Source: Methylorubrum sp. B1-46 | Lineage (GTDB): Bacteria > Pseudomonadota > Alphaproteobacteria > Rhizobiales > Beijerinckiaceae | Assembly (NCBI RefSeq): GCF_021117295.1 | Contig: NZ_CP088247.1 | Coordinates: 1,627,001-1,691,000, forward strand | Direction: 5' to 3' | Length of the DNA stretch: 64,000 bases | Shown here: piece by piece, positions 24,441 to 34,928 of the stretch | Position numbering within the stretch: position 1 is the stretch's first letter | How the letters are laid out: every line of letters begins with the position of its first letter | Made by a program: the position numbers and the translations under genes | Notes under the pieces: model-generated | Seen by the model: the letters and a program-made list of their open reading frames with translations, nothing else | The model's database searches: none | What the model was told of the DNA's origin: nothing

Positions 24441-24791
24441 CTGAACTGGAACGACGTCCTCGCCGTCGGCCTGGCGCTGCCGGAGATGGAGGCCGCGACC
24501 TCCTACGGCACGCCCGCGCTCAAAGTCCGCGGCACGCTCGTGACGCGCCTGCGGACCGAGGACGATAGTCTCGTCCTCCTCGAAGTCCCGCCGGACGAGC
24601 GCGACATGCTGATCGCCGCCGATCCCGAGACCTTCCACATCACGCCCCATTACGAGGGGCACGCGATCGTCCTCGCGCGGCTGGCGGCCCTGGAGCCGGA
24701 GCGGCTCCGGCCCTTCCTCCTGCGCCGCTGGCGGGCGGTGGCACCCAAACGCCTCGTTGCGCGCTTCGAGACTGTGCAGGTGGAGGCGTGA
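24441..24791 (+). CDS. MmcQ/YjbR family protein
   Basis: Small cytoplasmic protein of the MmcQ/YjbR double-wing DNA-binding-like family; cellular role unknown. Visible family features are NWNDVLAVGLALPEMEAATS, YGTPALKVRGTLVTRL, ITPHYEGHAIVLARLAAL and LLRRWRAVAPKRLV. The conserved N-terminal block begins at a CTG codon (24441); no ATG, GTG or TTG lies between the upstream in-frame stop (24390) and the first ATG at 24486. A start at 24486 would remove about 15 conserved residues and leave 101. Either a CTG start is used or the annotated N-terminus is eroded. Confidence 0.8.
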   Translation: MNWNDVLAVGLALPEMEAATSYGTPALKVRGTLVTRLRTEDDSLVLLEVPPDERDMLIAADPETFHITPHYEGHAIVLARLAALEPERLRPFLLRRWRAVAPKRLVARFETVQVEA

Positions 24792-24818
24792 GGCGCCGGC
24801 CCGTCGCGCGCGGCATCC

Positions 24819-27719
24819 CTACCCGCGTGAGATGATCTCGCGGATGCGCAGGCCGAGCGTTTCGACCACGAACGGCTTGGTCAGCACCGCCATGCCCGGT
24901 TCGAGCTGGCCGTTGCCCACCGCCGCGTTCTCGGCGTAGCCGGTGATGAACAGCACCTTGAGATCGGGGCGGGTGACGCGGGCGGCATCGGCCATCTGGC
25001 GGCCGTTCATGCCGCCGGGGAGCCCGACATCGGAAATGAGCAGGTCGATGCGCACGTCCGATTGCAGCACTTGGAGGCCCGAGGCGCTGTCGGCCGCCTC
25101 GATCGCGGTGTAGCCGAGATCCTCCAGAACCTCGGTCACCAGCATCCGCACCGTCGGCTCGTCATCGACCACGAGCACCGTCTCACCCTGCTCGGCGCGG
25201 GGCGCGTCAACCAGGGCTCCGAGCGCGTCCGGCGACTCGGCCTCGCCGTGGAAGCGGGGAAGATAGATGCAGACCGTCGTGCCCTGGCCGACCTCCGAGT
25301 AGATCCGCACCTGCCCGCCGGTCTGCTTGGCGAAGCCGTAGATCATCGACAGTCCGAGCCCGGTGCCCTGCCCGGTGGGCTTGGTCGTGAAGAACGGGTC
25401 GAACGCCTTGGCCCGGACGTCCGGGCTCATGCCGGTGCCGGTATCGGTCACGCACAGCGAGAGATAAGGGCCGGGCATCACCTCGTGCTGGCGCGCGGCG
25501 CGCGGATCGAGCCACGTGTTGGCGGTCTCGATGGTGATGCGCCCCCCCTCCGGCATCGCGTCGCGGGCGTTGATGCAGAGGTTCAGGAGCGCGTTCTCGA
25601 GTTGCGGCGGATCGACCAGGGAGGGCCAGAGCCCGGCCGCGCCGACGACATCGATGGTGATGGTGGGGCCGACCGTGCGGCGGATCAGATCCTCCATCCC
25701 CATCACCAGCCGGTTCACGTCGGTCGGCCGCGGGTCGAGGGTCTGACGCCGTGAGAAGGCGAGCAGGCGATGCGTCAGCGCGGCGGCGCGCTTGGCCGCT
25801 CCCTGAGCAGCGCCCATGTAGCGATCGACATCCTTGAGCCGCCCTTGGGCAATGCGGGTCTGCATCAGCTCCAGGCTGCCCGAGATGCCGGCGAGCAGGT
25901 TGTTGAAGTCGTGGGCGAGCCCGCCGGTGAGCTGGCCGACCGCCTCCATCTTCTGGCTCTGGCGCAGGGCCTCCTCGGCCTCGGCCAGAGCGCGGGCCTG
26001 CTCCCGGATCGCGGTCACGTCGCGCACCGAGGCGTAGATGAGGCCCTGGCGCGGCACGGTGTTCCAGGAGAACCAGCGGTAGCCGCCGTCGCGGGCGCGG
26101 TAGCGGTTCTCGAAGCCGAGCTGCATCTCGCCGCGGGCGAGGGCGGCGGCGGCCTCACGCGTCCGCTCCCGATCGTCGGGGTGGATGAAGTCGAGGAAGG
26201 GGACCGCCTTCAGCTCGGCCTCGCTCCAGCCCAGCGTGGCGCTCCAGGCCGGGTTGAGGCTGACGAAGCGGCCCTCGAAATCGGCCACGGCCAGAAGGTC
26301 GCTCGACGCCTGCCAGATCTGGTCGCGCTCGGCGGTGCGCGCGGCGACCTGCTCCTCCAGCGTCTCGTTGAGCCGGCGCAGGAGCACGATCGCCCGGTCG
26401 CGCTCCTCCGCCACGGCGCGGCGCTCCTCCACGTCGATGAGGACGCCGGGGAAGCTCAGCGGCGTGCCGTCGGGGCCGTGATCGACCCGGCCGTTGGCCT
26501 CGATCCAGTAATAGCGCCCGTCGGCCCGCCGCACCCGGTACTGGTGAGCGTAGGCGCCGCCGCGTGCGATGGCGGCGTTGATCGCCTCCGCCAGCGCCGC
26601 CTTGTCGTCGGGATGAACCGTCTCGACCACCTGGGCGAGGCTTAGGCCCTCGCGGCCGAGCGCCGGATCGAGGCCGAAGGCGCGGGCGAAGGCCTCGTCC
26701 ACGGTGAAGCGGTCGGTCGTCAGATCCCAGAGCCACGTGCCGACGATGGCGCCGGCCGAGAGCGCGAGCTGGACCCGCTCGGCGTTCACGCGGGCGAGCG
26801 CCTCGCTCTCCCGCAGCCGCCGCTCGACCTCGATCCGCTCGGTCACATCGAGTTCGGCCACCACGCCGCCGACGATGGCGCCCGCGCGATCGCGGATCGG
26901 CGCGGCGTTGTTGAGGAAGAGCCGCCGCCCGCCGCCGTCGAACCGCTCGATCTCCACGAGTTCGCCGCGCACGGTCTCGCCGTTGAGGAGGGCGCGGGCC
27001 ATGCCCCATTCCTCGGCGCTCAGGCGTTGGCCCGTCTCCGGCCAATAGCCGACCCACTCGCCGTAGCCCTCCCAGTTCGCGGTTTCCGGCGGCACGCCCC
27101 AGAGCTCGCGGTTGGCGGGGTTGTCGCGCACGATCCGCCCGTCGGCATCGGCGATGATGACGCCGACGGGCAGCCCCTCCAGGGTCGCCGTGAGGAAGGA
27201 TTCGCTGCGGCGCAGGGCCGCCTCGCTCTCCCGCTGCCGAGCTTCGGTGCGGACGCGCTTGGTCGTCTCGTTGGTGAAGATGAAGAGGCCCGCGACGCGG
27301 CCCTCGCCGTCGAGAACCCGCGAGTAGGAGAAGCTCCACCACGTCTCGGCCTCGCCCCGATCGGTGGCGAGCTTCCACGGCAGGTCCTCGAAGCGGCGGC
27401 TTTTTCCGGCGAAGGCGTCGTCGATGATCGGCTTGGCCTGGTCCCAGCCATCCGCCCAGACCCGGTCGAAGCGCTCGCCCATGGCCCAGGACAGGCGCGG
27501 GCCGAGCAGCGGGAAGTAGGTGTCGTTGAAGAAGAAGTGTAGATCCGGCCCCCAGGCCAGGATCATGCTCTCGGGCGAGTTCAGGATGAGGCTGAGCGCG
27601 GTGCGCAGCGATTCCGGCCAAGTCTGCGGCGGGCCGAGGGGATGATCCGTCCAGTCGCGCTCGGCGATCATGCGGGCGGCTTCACCGCCGCCGGCCAGGA
27701 ACGGAGGAAAGTCGGTCAT
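24819..27719 (-). CDS. Hybrid sensor histidine kinase/response regulator with several PAS domains
   Basis: A 966-residue protein with no membrane segment, so probably cytoplasmic. About four PAS/PAC modules occupy residues 40-570 (e.g. SYSRVLDGEGRVAGLFIFTN, VRRADGRYYWIEANGRVDHG). A HisKA domain follows with the phospho-acceptor His near 604 (LAHDFNNLLAGISGSLELM), then the ATPase with NLCINARDAMPEGG and GTGLGLSMIYGFAKQTGG. The C-terminal receiver has VLVVDDEPTVRM and the phospho-acceptor Asp near 895 (ISDVGLPGG). The stimulus is unknown. No cognate regulator is adjacent, so output probably goes through its own receiver or an unlinked partner. Confidence 0.95.
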   Translation of the reverse strand: MTDFPPFLAGGGEAARMIAERDWTDHPLGPPQTWPESLRTALSLILNSPESMILAWGPDLHFFFNDTYFPLLGPRLSWAMGERFDRVWADGWDQAKPIIDDAFAGKSRRFEDLPWKLATDRGEAETWWSFSYSRVLDGEGRVAGLFIFTNETTKRVRTEARQRESEAALRRSESFLTATLEGLPVGVIIADADGRIVRDNPANRELWGVPPETANWEGYGEWVGYWPETGQRLSAEEWGMARALLNGETVRGELVEIERFDGGGRRLFLNNAAPIRDRAGAIVGGVVAELDVTERIEVERRLRESEALARVNAERVQLALSAGAIVGTWLWDLTTDRFTVDEAFARAFGLDPALGREGLSLAQVVETVHPDDKAALAEAINAAIARGGAYAHQYRVRRADGRYYWIEANGRVDHGPDGTPLSFPGVLIDVEERRAVAEERDRAIVLLRRLNETLEEQVAARTAERDQIWQASSDLLAVADFEGRFVSLNPAWSATLGWSEAELKAVPFLDFIHPDDRERTREAAAALARGEMQLGFENRYRARDGGYRWFSWNTVPRQGLIYASVRDVTAIREQARALAEAEEALRQSQKMEAVGQLTGGLAHDFNNLLAGISGSLELMQTRIAQGRLKDVDRYMGAAQGAAKRAAALTHRLLAFSRRQTLDPRPTDVNRLVMGMEDLIRRTVGPTITIDVVGAAGLWPSLVDPPQLENALLNLCINARDAMPEGGRITIETANTWLDPRAARQHEVMPGPYLSLCVTDTGTGMSPDVRAKAFDPFFTTKPTGQGTGLGLSMIYGFAKQTGGQVRIYSEVGQGTTVCIYLPRFHGEAESPDALGALVDAPRAEQGETVLVVDDEPTVRMLVTEVLEDLGYTAIEAADSASGLQVLQSDVRIDLLISDVGLPGGMNGRQMADAARVTRPDLKVLFITGYAENAAVGNGQLEPGMAVLTKPFVVETLGLRIREIISRG

Positions 27720-27770
27720 GCCCGACCGGCTTTACACAGGTGAAGCCCGGTCAGACAGGGCCATCTCAGG

Positions 27771-29861
27771 TCAGGCCGCGCGCCCGCGCCGTCCCTCCAC
27801 CAGCCACATCGCCAGCACGGCGGCGGCGAGCGCCACCAGTGCCCACAGGCCGATGCCGAGGGGATAGACCTCGACGCCGCGCACGGTGGCGCTGTCGCTC
27901 GGGCGGAAGCCGATCCAGTCGGCGCCGCCGAGCCGACCGCCGCGGGTGATCTGGAGCCGCGGCACGTCGAGACCGCCGCCCGCCGCCGCCACTCGGCGGA
28001 TCGTACCGCCGGAGCCCTCGGCCACGCCCTTCAGCCGCTCGGTGTCACTGAACACGTCGGCGAGTTCGCGCGGGTTGGCCGGCCCGACGCTGACGAAGGC
28101 CACGAGGTTGCCGGAGCGGATGGTGTGAAGCCCGAGGCTCTCCGCCTCGAAGGTCGCGGTGAACAGGCCGGTCTCGGCCTTGGTCAGGTCGAGACTCCGC
28201 TCCTTTCCCGTCGGGCCGGTGATCGTGACGGGGCCGGCTTCCTCGGCCATAGTCTGGCGCTCGATGCGGACCTCGCGGCCGCGTCCCGTGGTCTGCGCGC
28301 GCAGGGCCTCCTCTTCGAGAGCCGGCTCCTTCATCAGCCAGTGGGCGAGGCGGCGCAGCAGGTCGAGATAGGGCCCGCCCTGCTGGTAGCCGCGGGCCCA
28401 GAGCCAGGCCTGATCCGACAGCATCAAGGCGACGCGGCCCTTGTCCTCGCGGGACAAAGCCAGGAGCGGCAGGCCGTTGGCGCCGGACAGGATCGGCTGC
28501 ACGCCCGGCCGCGTCTGCGCCGAGACGATGCGCAGCCAGTCGCCCCAGGCCGGAGGGTTGGCCTCGGAGCCCGGCAGCGCCCGCGTGACGGGGTGGCGGT
28601 GGCCGGTCTCGGTGAGCGCGGCCTTGAAGGGCTGCTCGACGACCTTCATCGAGGGGTCGCCCGGCAGGATCGTTGCCAGCCGGGTGCGGGCGAGACTGGC
28701 GGGGCCGGCGAATTCCGGTCCGGCGGCGATGAGCAGCGCCCCGCCCTCGCGCACGTAGCGGACGATGTTGTCGAAATAGGCCTGCGGCAGCACGCTCTGG
28801 TTGGCGTAGCGGTCGAAGATGATGAGGTCGAAATCCTTGATCTTCTGAACGAACAATTCGCGGGTCGGGAAGGCGATCAGCGAGAGTTCGGAGATCGGCG
28901 TGCCGTCCTGCTTCTCCGGCGGCCTGAGAATCGTGAAGTGGACGAGATCGACGGAGGCGTCCGACTTCAGCAGGTTGCGCCAAGTGCGCTCGCCCTGGTG
29001 CGGCTCGCCGGAGACCAGCAGCACCCTGAGTTTTTCGCGGATACCCTCAATGGGGAGCACCGCGCGGTTGTTCACCGTGGTGAGTTCGCCCGGCAGCGGC
29101 TCGACCTCGATCTCGACCACGTTCGGGCCGCCATGCTCGATATGCGTGGTGAGCGAGAACGGCACGCCGGTCGCGATGCTCTGCCGGTCGATCTCCTCGC
29201 CGTCGCGGCGCACGGTGACGGTCGCCGTGCCGGTGCCGCCGCGCTCCATCACCTCGCCGCGCAAGGTCACGTCCTTGCCGACGATACCGAAGCGGGGGGC
29301 CTCCAGCATCTTGATCTGACGGTCGCGCTCGTCCGGCCGGCCGGTGACGAGGACGTGCAGCGGCGCCTTGAGCCCGAGGGCGCTGAGCGAGGCGGGGATG
29401 TCGTGCACCACGCCGTCGGTGAGCATCACCACGCCGGCGATCCGCTCCGGCGGCACGTCGGCGAGCGCCTGGGTCAGCGCGGTGAACAGCTTGGTGCCGT
29501 CATCGCCCTCCGAGCCCTGCGCGTCGCCGACTTCGATGAAGCGGGGCTCGATGTTCGTGAGCGTGCCGAAGCGGCGTTCCAGCTCGGCCTTGACCGCATC
29601 GGTCATGGCCGGGCGATCGCCGAGCGTCTGCGAGCCGGAGCGGTCGACGACGATGGCGGCCACGTCCTTCACCGGGTCGCGGTCCTCGCGCACCAGCGAA
29701 GGGTTGGCCAGCGCGAGCACGACGAGGCCGAGGGCCACCGTCCGCAGCAGAGCCGTGCGCCCGCGGGCGAGCACGGCGACGACCGCGAGGATCGCGGCGA
29801 GCACACCGAAGGCGGCGAGCACCGGCCAGGGGACGAGGGGGGTGAAGCTGAGGCTCAGCAT
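27771..29861 (-). CDS. Membrane protein with VWA-like and glutamine-amidotransferase-like domains
   Basis: A 696-residue inner-membrane protein. Two N-terminal helices (residues 10-55) are followed by a VWA-like domain with an intact MIDAS-type VDRSGS (about 72-77) and VVMLTDGVVHD. A beta-rich domain comes next, then a class I amidotransferase-like fold (LIIFDRYANQSVLPQAYFDN, GALLIAAGPEF) without an obvious catalytic Cys. A terminal helix (IGLWALVALAAAVLAMWLV) ends the protein. It is the last gene of the MoxR/DUF58/BatA-DUF4159 cluster. Role inferred only: part of an envelope chaperone-like complex. Confidence 0.8.
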   Translation of the reverse strand: MLSLSFTPLVPWPVLAAFGVLAAILAVVAVLARGRTALLRTVALGLVVLALANPSLVREDRDPVKDVAAIVVDRSGSQTLGDRPAMTDAVKAELERRFGTLTNIEPRFIEVGDAQGSEGDDGTKLFTALTQALADVPPERIAGVVMLTDGVVHDIPASLSALGLKAPLHVLVTGRPDERDRQIKMLEAPRFGIVGKDVTLRGEVMERGGTGTATVTVRRDGEEIDRQSIATGVPFSLTTHIEHGGPNVVEIEVEPLPGELTTVNNRAVLPIEGIREKLRVLLVSGEPHQGERTWRNLLKSDASVDLVHFTILRPPEKQDGTPISELSLIAFPTRELFVQKIKDFDLIIFDRYANQSVLPQAYFDNIVRYVREGGALLIAAGPEFAGPASLARTRLATILPGDPSMKVVEQPFKAALTETGHRHPVTRALPGSEANPPAWGDWLRIVSAQTRPGVQPILSGANGLPLLALSREDKGRVALMLSDQAWLWARGYQQGGPYLDLLRRLAHWLMKEPALEEEALRAQTTGRGREVRIERQTMAEEAGPVTITGPTGKERSLDLTKAETGLFTATFEAESLGLHTIRSGNLVAFVSVGPANPRELADVFSDTERLKGVAEGSGGTIRRVAAAGGGLDVPRLQITRGGRLGGADWIGFRPSDSATVRGVEVYPLGIGLWALVALAAAVLAMWLVEGRRGRAA

Positions 29862-29893
29862 GGGCTAGGGCCTCCTGTGATGAAGCGTAAAAA

Positions 29894-29919
29894 CCCTCTC
29901 CCCACGTGCGAGGAGAGGG
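29894..29919. repeat. Solo hairpin of the CCCTCTCC palindrome family
   Basis: CCCTCTCC (29894-29901) and GGAGAGGG (29912-29919) form an 8-base stem around CCACGTGCGA, flanked by A-rich bases. The consensus is the same as the boundary hairpins of the element in cobN. It sits in the 85-base gap between two genes of the MoxR cluster, where it could affect mRNA stability or cause partial termination. Confidence 0.75.
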
Positions 29920-29946
29920 GAAAACACGAGAGAAACGGCGCAGCCA

Positions 29947-32781
29947 TCACTGTCCCAACCGCTCCAGCAGGGCCGGCACGTGGACCTGATCGGCCTTGTA
30001 GTTTCCGGTCAGCGTGTAGATCACGATGTTGATGCCGCCGCGGAACGCCATCTCGCGCTGCCGCTGGTCGCCGTTCACGGGATAGAGCGGCTCGCCGTTG
30101 CGACCGAGCGCCCAGGCGGCCGCGAGGTCGTTGCCGGTGATGATGATCGGGGTGACGCCATCGCCGGCGCGCGCCGGGCGGCGCTCGCCGCCCTCGCCTG
30201 CGGGGGGAATCGTCTCGACCCAGGTCTGGCCTGTGCCGTAACGGCCGGGGAAGGCATCGACGAGGTAGAACGCCTTGGTCAGCACGTGGTCCTGCGGCAC
30301 GGGCTCGAGTTCCGGCACTTCGAGGGTGGCGAGCATCTTGCGCAGATACGCCGTCTCCGGGGTCGGCGGACCGCCCGCGCGGGCGGTCTGGGCATCGCGG
30401 GTGTCGAAGATCACGGTGCCGCCGTTCCTCATGAAGGCGTCGATCTTGCGGATCGCCGCCTCGCTCGGCTGCGGGCGCCCAGCCACGATCGGCCAGTAGA
30501 TCAGCGGGTAGAAGGCGAGTTCATCCTTCTCCAGGTTCAGGCCGGCGGGCTCGCCCGGCTCCAGGGCGGTGCGGGCGGCGAGCATCTGGCTCAGGCCCGA
30601 CAGGCCAGCGCGACTCGCGGCATCGGTCGCCGCGTCGCCCGTGACGACGAAGGCGAGCCGCGTGGCGAGCGCCGATTCGATGCCGTTCGGCCGGTTGGCG
30701 GCCGGCTCCTGCGCCCGCACCGGCAAGGGGGTGCAGGCCAGCGCGAGGCCGACCAGCACCGGCAGAAGCAGGGCGGCCGGCGCCGCCTTCCCGGCTGAAC
30801 CTCGGCTCAAACTGCGAAAAAAGCCGCCGAGCCAGAGGCCGGCCAGCGTGTCGAGGGCGAGCAGCGCCAGGGCGAGGCTGAACAGGAACGCGCGCAGGTC
30901 GAGCGTCTCGGCGCCCGCGAGCGAGCCCATCCGAGCGCCCCTGAGGCCGGTGAGATCGAGGGGTTCGAGTTTATCGCCCGGCACCAGCGCGTTGACCGCG
31001 ATGCCGCCCTCCGCCGTGCCGTAGAAGCCCGGCGGATGCTCGGGGCCGGCGCGGTCGGCGAAGTCGGCGGGCACGGCGGTGGCGCTCGCCGGGGGGGAGC
31101 CGAGCGCGCCGAAACCATCGAGGGTCAGGCGCGGGGCGAGCAGCGCGGCTTTCGCCTGCCGCCCGTCGCCCTCGCCGAGCTTGGCCGAAGGGCCGGCGAG
31201 CCCGACCACCCGGCGCAGCATGTCCACGAACAGCCCCGAGAGCGGCAGGTTCGACCATGTGGTGTCGGCGGTCACATGGAACAGAACCACGAGCCCTTGC
31301 CCGCGCTTGCCCGCCGTGACGATCGGGGTGCCGTCCTGCAGTGCCGCCCAGGTCTTGCCCGGCAGATCGCCGTCGGGCTCGGCCAGAATCTGGCGGCGCA
31401 CGCCGATATCGGCGGGCGGGTTGAGGCCGGCGAACGGGCTCTCGGGGGCGAAGGCGGCGAGCGTCTTCGGCCGGTCCCAGGACAGGGTGCCGCCGAGCGA
31501 ACGCCCGCCCCGGCGCAGGCGCACCGGCACCAGCGGATCGTTGCCGGCGGCGAGCCGCGGCCCGGCGAAGCGCAGGAGCAGCCCGCCCTCGTCCACGAAT
31601 TTTTCCACCCGCGCGAGGGTGCGCTCGTCGAGGGCGCCGACATCGGCCAGCGCCAACACCGAGACCTGATTGTCGAGCATCTCGCCGATGGATTCAGCCG
31701 TGCCCTGGCCGGGGCGGGGCTGCTGCACGTCGGCGAAGGGGGTCAGCGCCTTGGCGAGGTAGTAGGTCGGCGCGAGCAGCGGCTGAGCCTGATCGAGCGT
31801 GCCGCCGAAAACGAGGCCGACCCGACGGCGCTTGCCGCGCTCGTCCATCAGCACCACGGCGCCGGCCGAGCGCTCGCCTTCGATTTCCAGGCGGGCGATG
31901 GCGTTGCGCAGCTCTACCGGCAGGTCGAAGCTGACGCTCGTCGCCCGCGCCTCGGGCGGGAGCGTGAACCGGCTCTCGGCGAGCGGCAGGCCCTTCTGAT
32001 CGAGGGCCCGCACCAGCCCGGTATCGCGGCCATTGGCTTCGGCCCGCAGCACCTGCGCCGAGAGTTTTTCGCCCGGCTGCACCGGCGAGCCTTCGAGGGC
32101 CAGCGCCGGGGCGCGCTCGGCCTTCAGCACGGATACCGCGCTGCCGTGGCGGCTCGCCCGTTCGCCGAGCCCTGTCGCGAAATCGCCGCTGCCCGCGCCG
32201 CGCACGCCGTCGCTGATCCAGACGATCGAGGCGCCGGGCATCCGCTCCAGGAAGGTACCGATCGAGGCCAGATGCGCGTCACGGTCGCCGAGATGCGGGC
32301 GCGGCTGGATCGCCCGCAGGCGTTCCAGGGCCGCGGCCGGGGTCTTCGCCTCGAAGGGTGCGGGCGCCTCGGCGCTCGCGACCAGGGCCACCGGACGCCC
32401 ATCACGCGCGGCGGCCTCGATCTCGTCGGTGGCCGCGCGCAGGCGCTCGCGCCAATCGTGGGCGGCGACGACCCCGTTGTCGAGGATGAGGAGAAGGGGG
32501 TTGCGTCCCGCGGCGGCGCCGATGCCGCCGGGATTCCACACCGGTCCCGCCACCGCGAGGATCAGGCAGGCGGCGGCCAGGATGCGTAAGACCAGCAGCC
32601 ACGGCGGGGTGCGGGCCGGAGTCTCGCGCTTCGGCAGCAGATCGGCCACCAGCGCCAACGGCGGGAAGGCGATGCGGCGCGGGCGCGGCGGCGTGACCCG
32701 CAGCAGCACCCACAGCGCCGGCAGCGCGACGAGGGCGGCCAGCGCGAGAGGGGCGGCGAAAGTGAGCGGAATCCCGAGCAA
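29947..32781 (-). CDS. BatA/DUF4159 domain membrane protein
   Basis: A 944-residue inner-membrane protein. The N-terminal BatA-type double-helix region has IPLTFAAPLALAALVALPAL, RPRRIAFPPLALVADLLPKR and LRILAAACLILAVAGPVWNP. A VWA-like domain follows with a degenerate MIDAS (LILDNGVVAAHDW). Further helices near 640-700 precede a C-terminal DUF4159 domain (DELAFYPLIYWPIVAG, GGTVIFDTRDAQ). A TTG at 32781 with AAAGGCG upstream is the best start; a longer frame from 32823 overlaps the DUF58 gene. It is encoded 13 bases downstream of DUF58 and probably forms a complex with its neighbours. Confidence 0.85.
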   Translation of the reverse strand: MLGIPLTFAAPLALAALVALPALWVLLRVTPPRPRRIAFPPLALVADLLPKRETPARTPPWLLVLRILAAACLILAVAGPVWNPGGIGAAAGRNPLLLILDNGVVAAHDWRERLRAATDEIEAAARDGRPVALVASAEAPAPFEAKTPAAALERLRAIQPRPHLGDRDAHLASIGTFLERMPGASIVWISDGVRGAGSGDFATGLGERASRHGSAVSVLKAERAPALALEGSPVQPGEKLSAQVLRAEANGRDTGLVRALDQKGLPLAESRFTLPPEARATSVSFDLPVELRNAIARLEIEGERSAGAVVLMDERGKRRRVGLVFGGTLDQAQPLLAPTYYLAKALTPFADVQQPRPGQGTAESIGEMLDNQVSVLALADVGALDERTLARVEKFVDEGGLLLRFAGPRLAAGNDPLVPVRLRRGGRSLGGTLSWDRPKTLAAFAPESPFAGLNPPADIGVRRQILAEPDGDLPGKTWAALQDGTPIVTAGKRGQGLVVLFHVTADTTWSNLPLSGLFVDMLRRVVGLAGPSAKLGEGDGRQAKAALLAPRLTLDGFGALGSPPASATAVPADFADRAGPEHPPGFYGTAEGGIAVNALVPGDKLEPLDLTGLRGARMGSLAGAETLDLRAFLFSLALALLALDTLAGLWLGGFFRSLSRGSAGKAAPAALLLPVLVGLALACTPLPVRAQEPAANRPNGIESALATRLAFVVTGDAATDAASRAGLSGLSQMLAARTALEPGEPAGLNLEKDELAFYPLIYWPIVAGRPQPSEAAIRKIDAFMRNGGTVIFDTRDAQTARAGGPPTPETAYLRKMLATLEVPELEPVPQDHVLTKAFYLVDAFPGRYGTGQTWVETIPPAGEGGERRPARAGDGVTPIIITGNDLAAAWALGRNGEPLYPVNGDQRQREMAFRGGINIVIYTLTGNYKADQVHVPALLERLGQ

Positions 32782-32794
32782 TGCGGTTCGCCTT

Positions 32795-33709
32795 TCAGCC
32801 GAGCCCGCGCGCGGCGGCGACAAGAGTGAGGACGCGCAGGGCCGCCTCGCTCGCCGGCCGGTCGGTGCGGTGGATCGTCAACGTCCAGCCCCGCTGCCGG
32901 GCGATCTCGGACAGGCCGTCGCGGTGCGCCGCGATGCGGCTCCGGTAGGTCTCGCCCCAGGCGCCCGCCTCGCCGATATCGAGGCTCGCTCCGCTTTCCG
33001 GATCGTGCAGCACGGCCTGGCCGGTGAAGGGGAAGGTCTCCTCCACCGGATCGACCACCAGCACGAGGTGGCCGCGGTTGCCGTGGACGGAATTGGCCTG
33101 CACCGACTCGCGCACCCGGTCGAGGGGAGTGAGAAAGTCGCTCACCAGCACGGCCTCGTCGAAGCGGCCGGGCCGCGCCGGCGGCGGCAGGTCCTGACTC
33201 AGCCCGGCCCGGTCGTTGACCAGCGCCTGGGCCAGGGTCTCGACGATGCCGCGCGCGGCCGTCGCGCGGGTGAGCCCGAGCAGGCCGACGCGCTCGCCGC
33301 CCTCCACGAACGTGTCGGCGAGCGCCAGCCCGAGCACCAGGGCCCGCTCGACCTTCGAGGTCTGGGCCAGGTCCGAGGCGAAGCCCATCGAGGCGGAGCG
33401 GTCAATCCAGATCCAGATGTTGTGGGCGGCCTCCCACTCGCGCTCGCGTACGTAGAGCCGGTCGTCGCGGGCCGAGCGGCGCCAGTCGATGCGTGCCGCC
33501 GCCTCGCCGGTGACGAAGGGGCGGAACTGCCAGAAGCTCTCGCCCGGCCCGGCGCGGCGGCGTCCGTGCAGGCCGTGCGCCAGGGTGCCGGAGACGCGGC
33601 GCGATTCCAGCACGAGCCGCGGCATCACCTCGGCGAGCGCGAGCGCACCGCCGGTCTGCGCGCCGCCGGGGCGGCGGCTCTCGGCCTCGACGAGCCGGGT
33701 GGAGGCCAT
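32795..33709 (-). CDS. DUF58 domain protein with VWA-like fold
   Basis: A 304-residue soluble protein. The DUF58 signature is FRPFVTGEAAARIDWRRSAR, followed by LYVREREWE and a MIDAS-type IDRSASMGF (D-x-S-x-S) that can bind a divalent metal. A conserved GLLGLTRATAARG and a Rossmann-like C-terminal half follow. DUF58 proteins partner with MoxR AAA+ ATPases; here moxR ends 11 bases upstream. In methylotrophs, MoxR/DUF58 homologues (MxaR/MxaS) help assemble methanol dehydrogenase, but this cluster has no mxa genes, so a different client is likely. Confidence 0.88.
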   Translation of the reverse strand: MASTRLVEAESRRPGGAQTGGALALAEVMPRLVLESRRVSGTLAHGLHGRRRAGPGESFWQFRPFVTGEAAARIDWRRSARDDRLYVREREWEAAHNIWIWIDRSASMGFASDLAQTSKVERALVLGLALADTFVEGGERVGLLGLTRATAARGIVETLAQALVNDRAGLSQDLPPPARPGRFDEAVLVSDFLTPLDRVRESVQANSVHGNRGHLVLVVDPVEETFPFTGQAVLHDPESGASLDIGEAGAWGETYRSRIAAHRDGLSEIARQRGWTLTIHRTDRPASEAALRVLTLVAAARGLG

Positions 33710-33720
33710 CCGCGCGGAAC

Positions 33721-34731
<1,011 letters not shown>

Positions 34732-34928
34732 GAAGTGAACCTTGCGATGACCGGGCGCGGGGCCCGAAAGTGCCTGAGTCTGGCGCCGAACGCGGGCCGA
34801 ACGCAAGCGCGGCGCTGCCGCGCGGCAGTTCGGCACTATATGGGCGGTCCAGGCGCGGCGGGCAGGACGCCCGCGACATCGTGCATCGCGGGGGCCGAGA
34901 CCTCCGCAATTCGGGGAGGCAAGATCGG

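Noticed and set aside
23061..24662. A 533-codon minus-strand frame opposite the YeeE-like gene
   Set aside because: Antisense to a convincing membrane protein, with low-complexity composition typical of a shadow frame.
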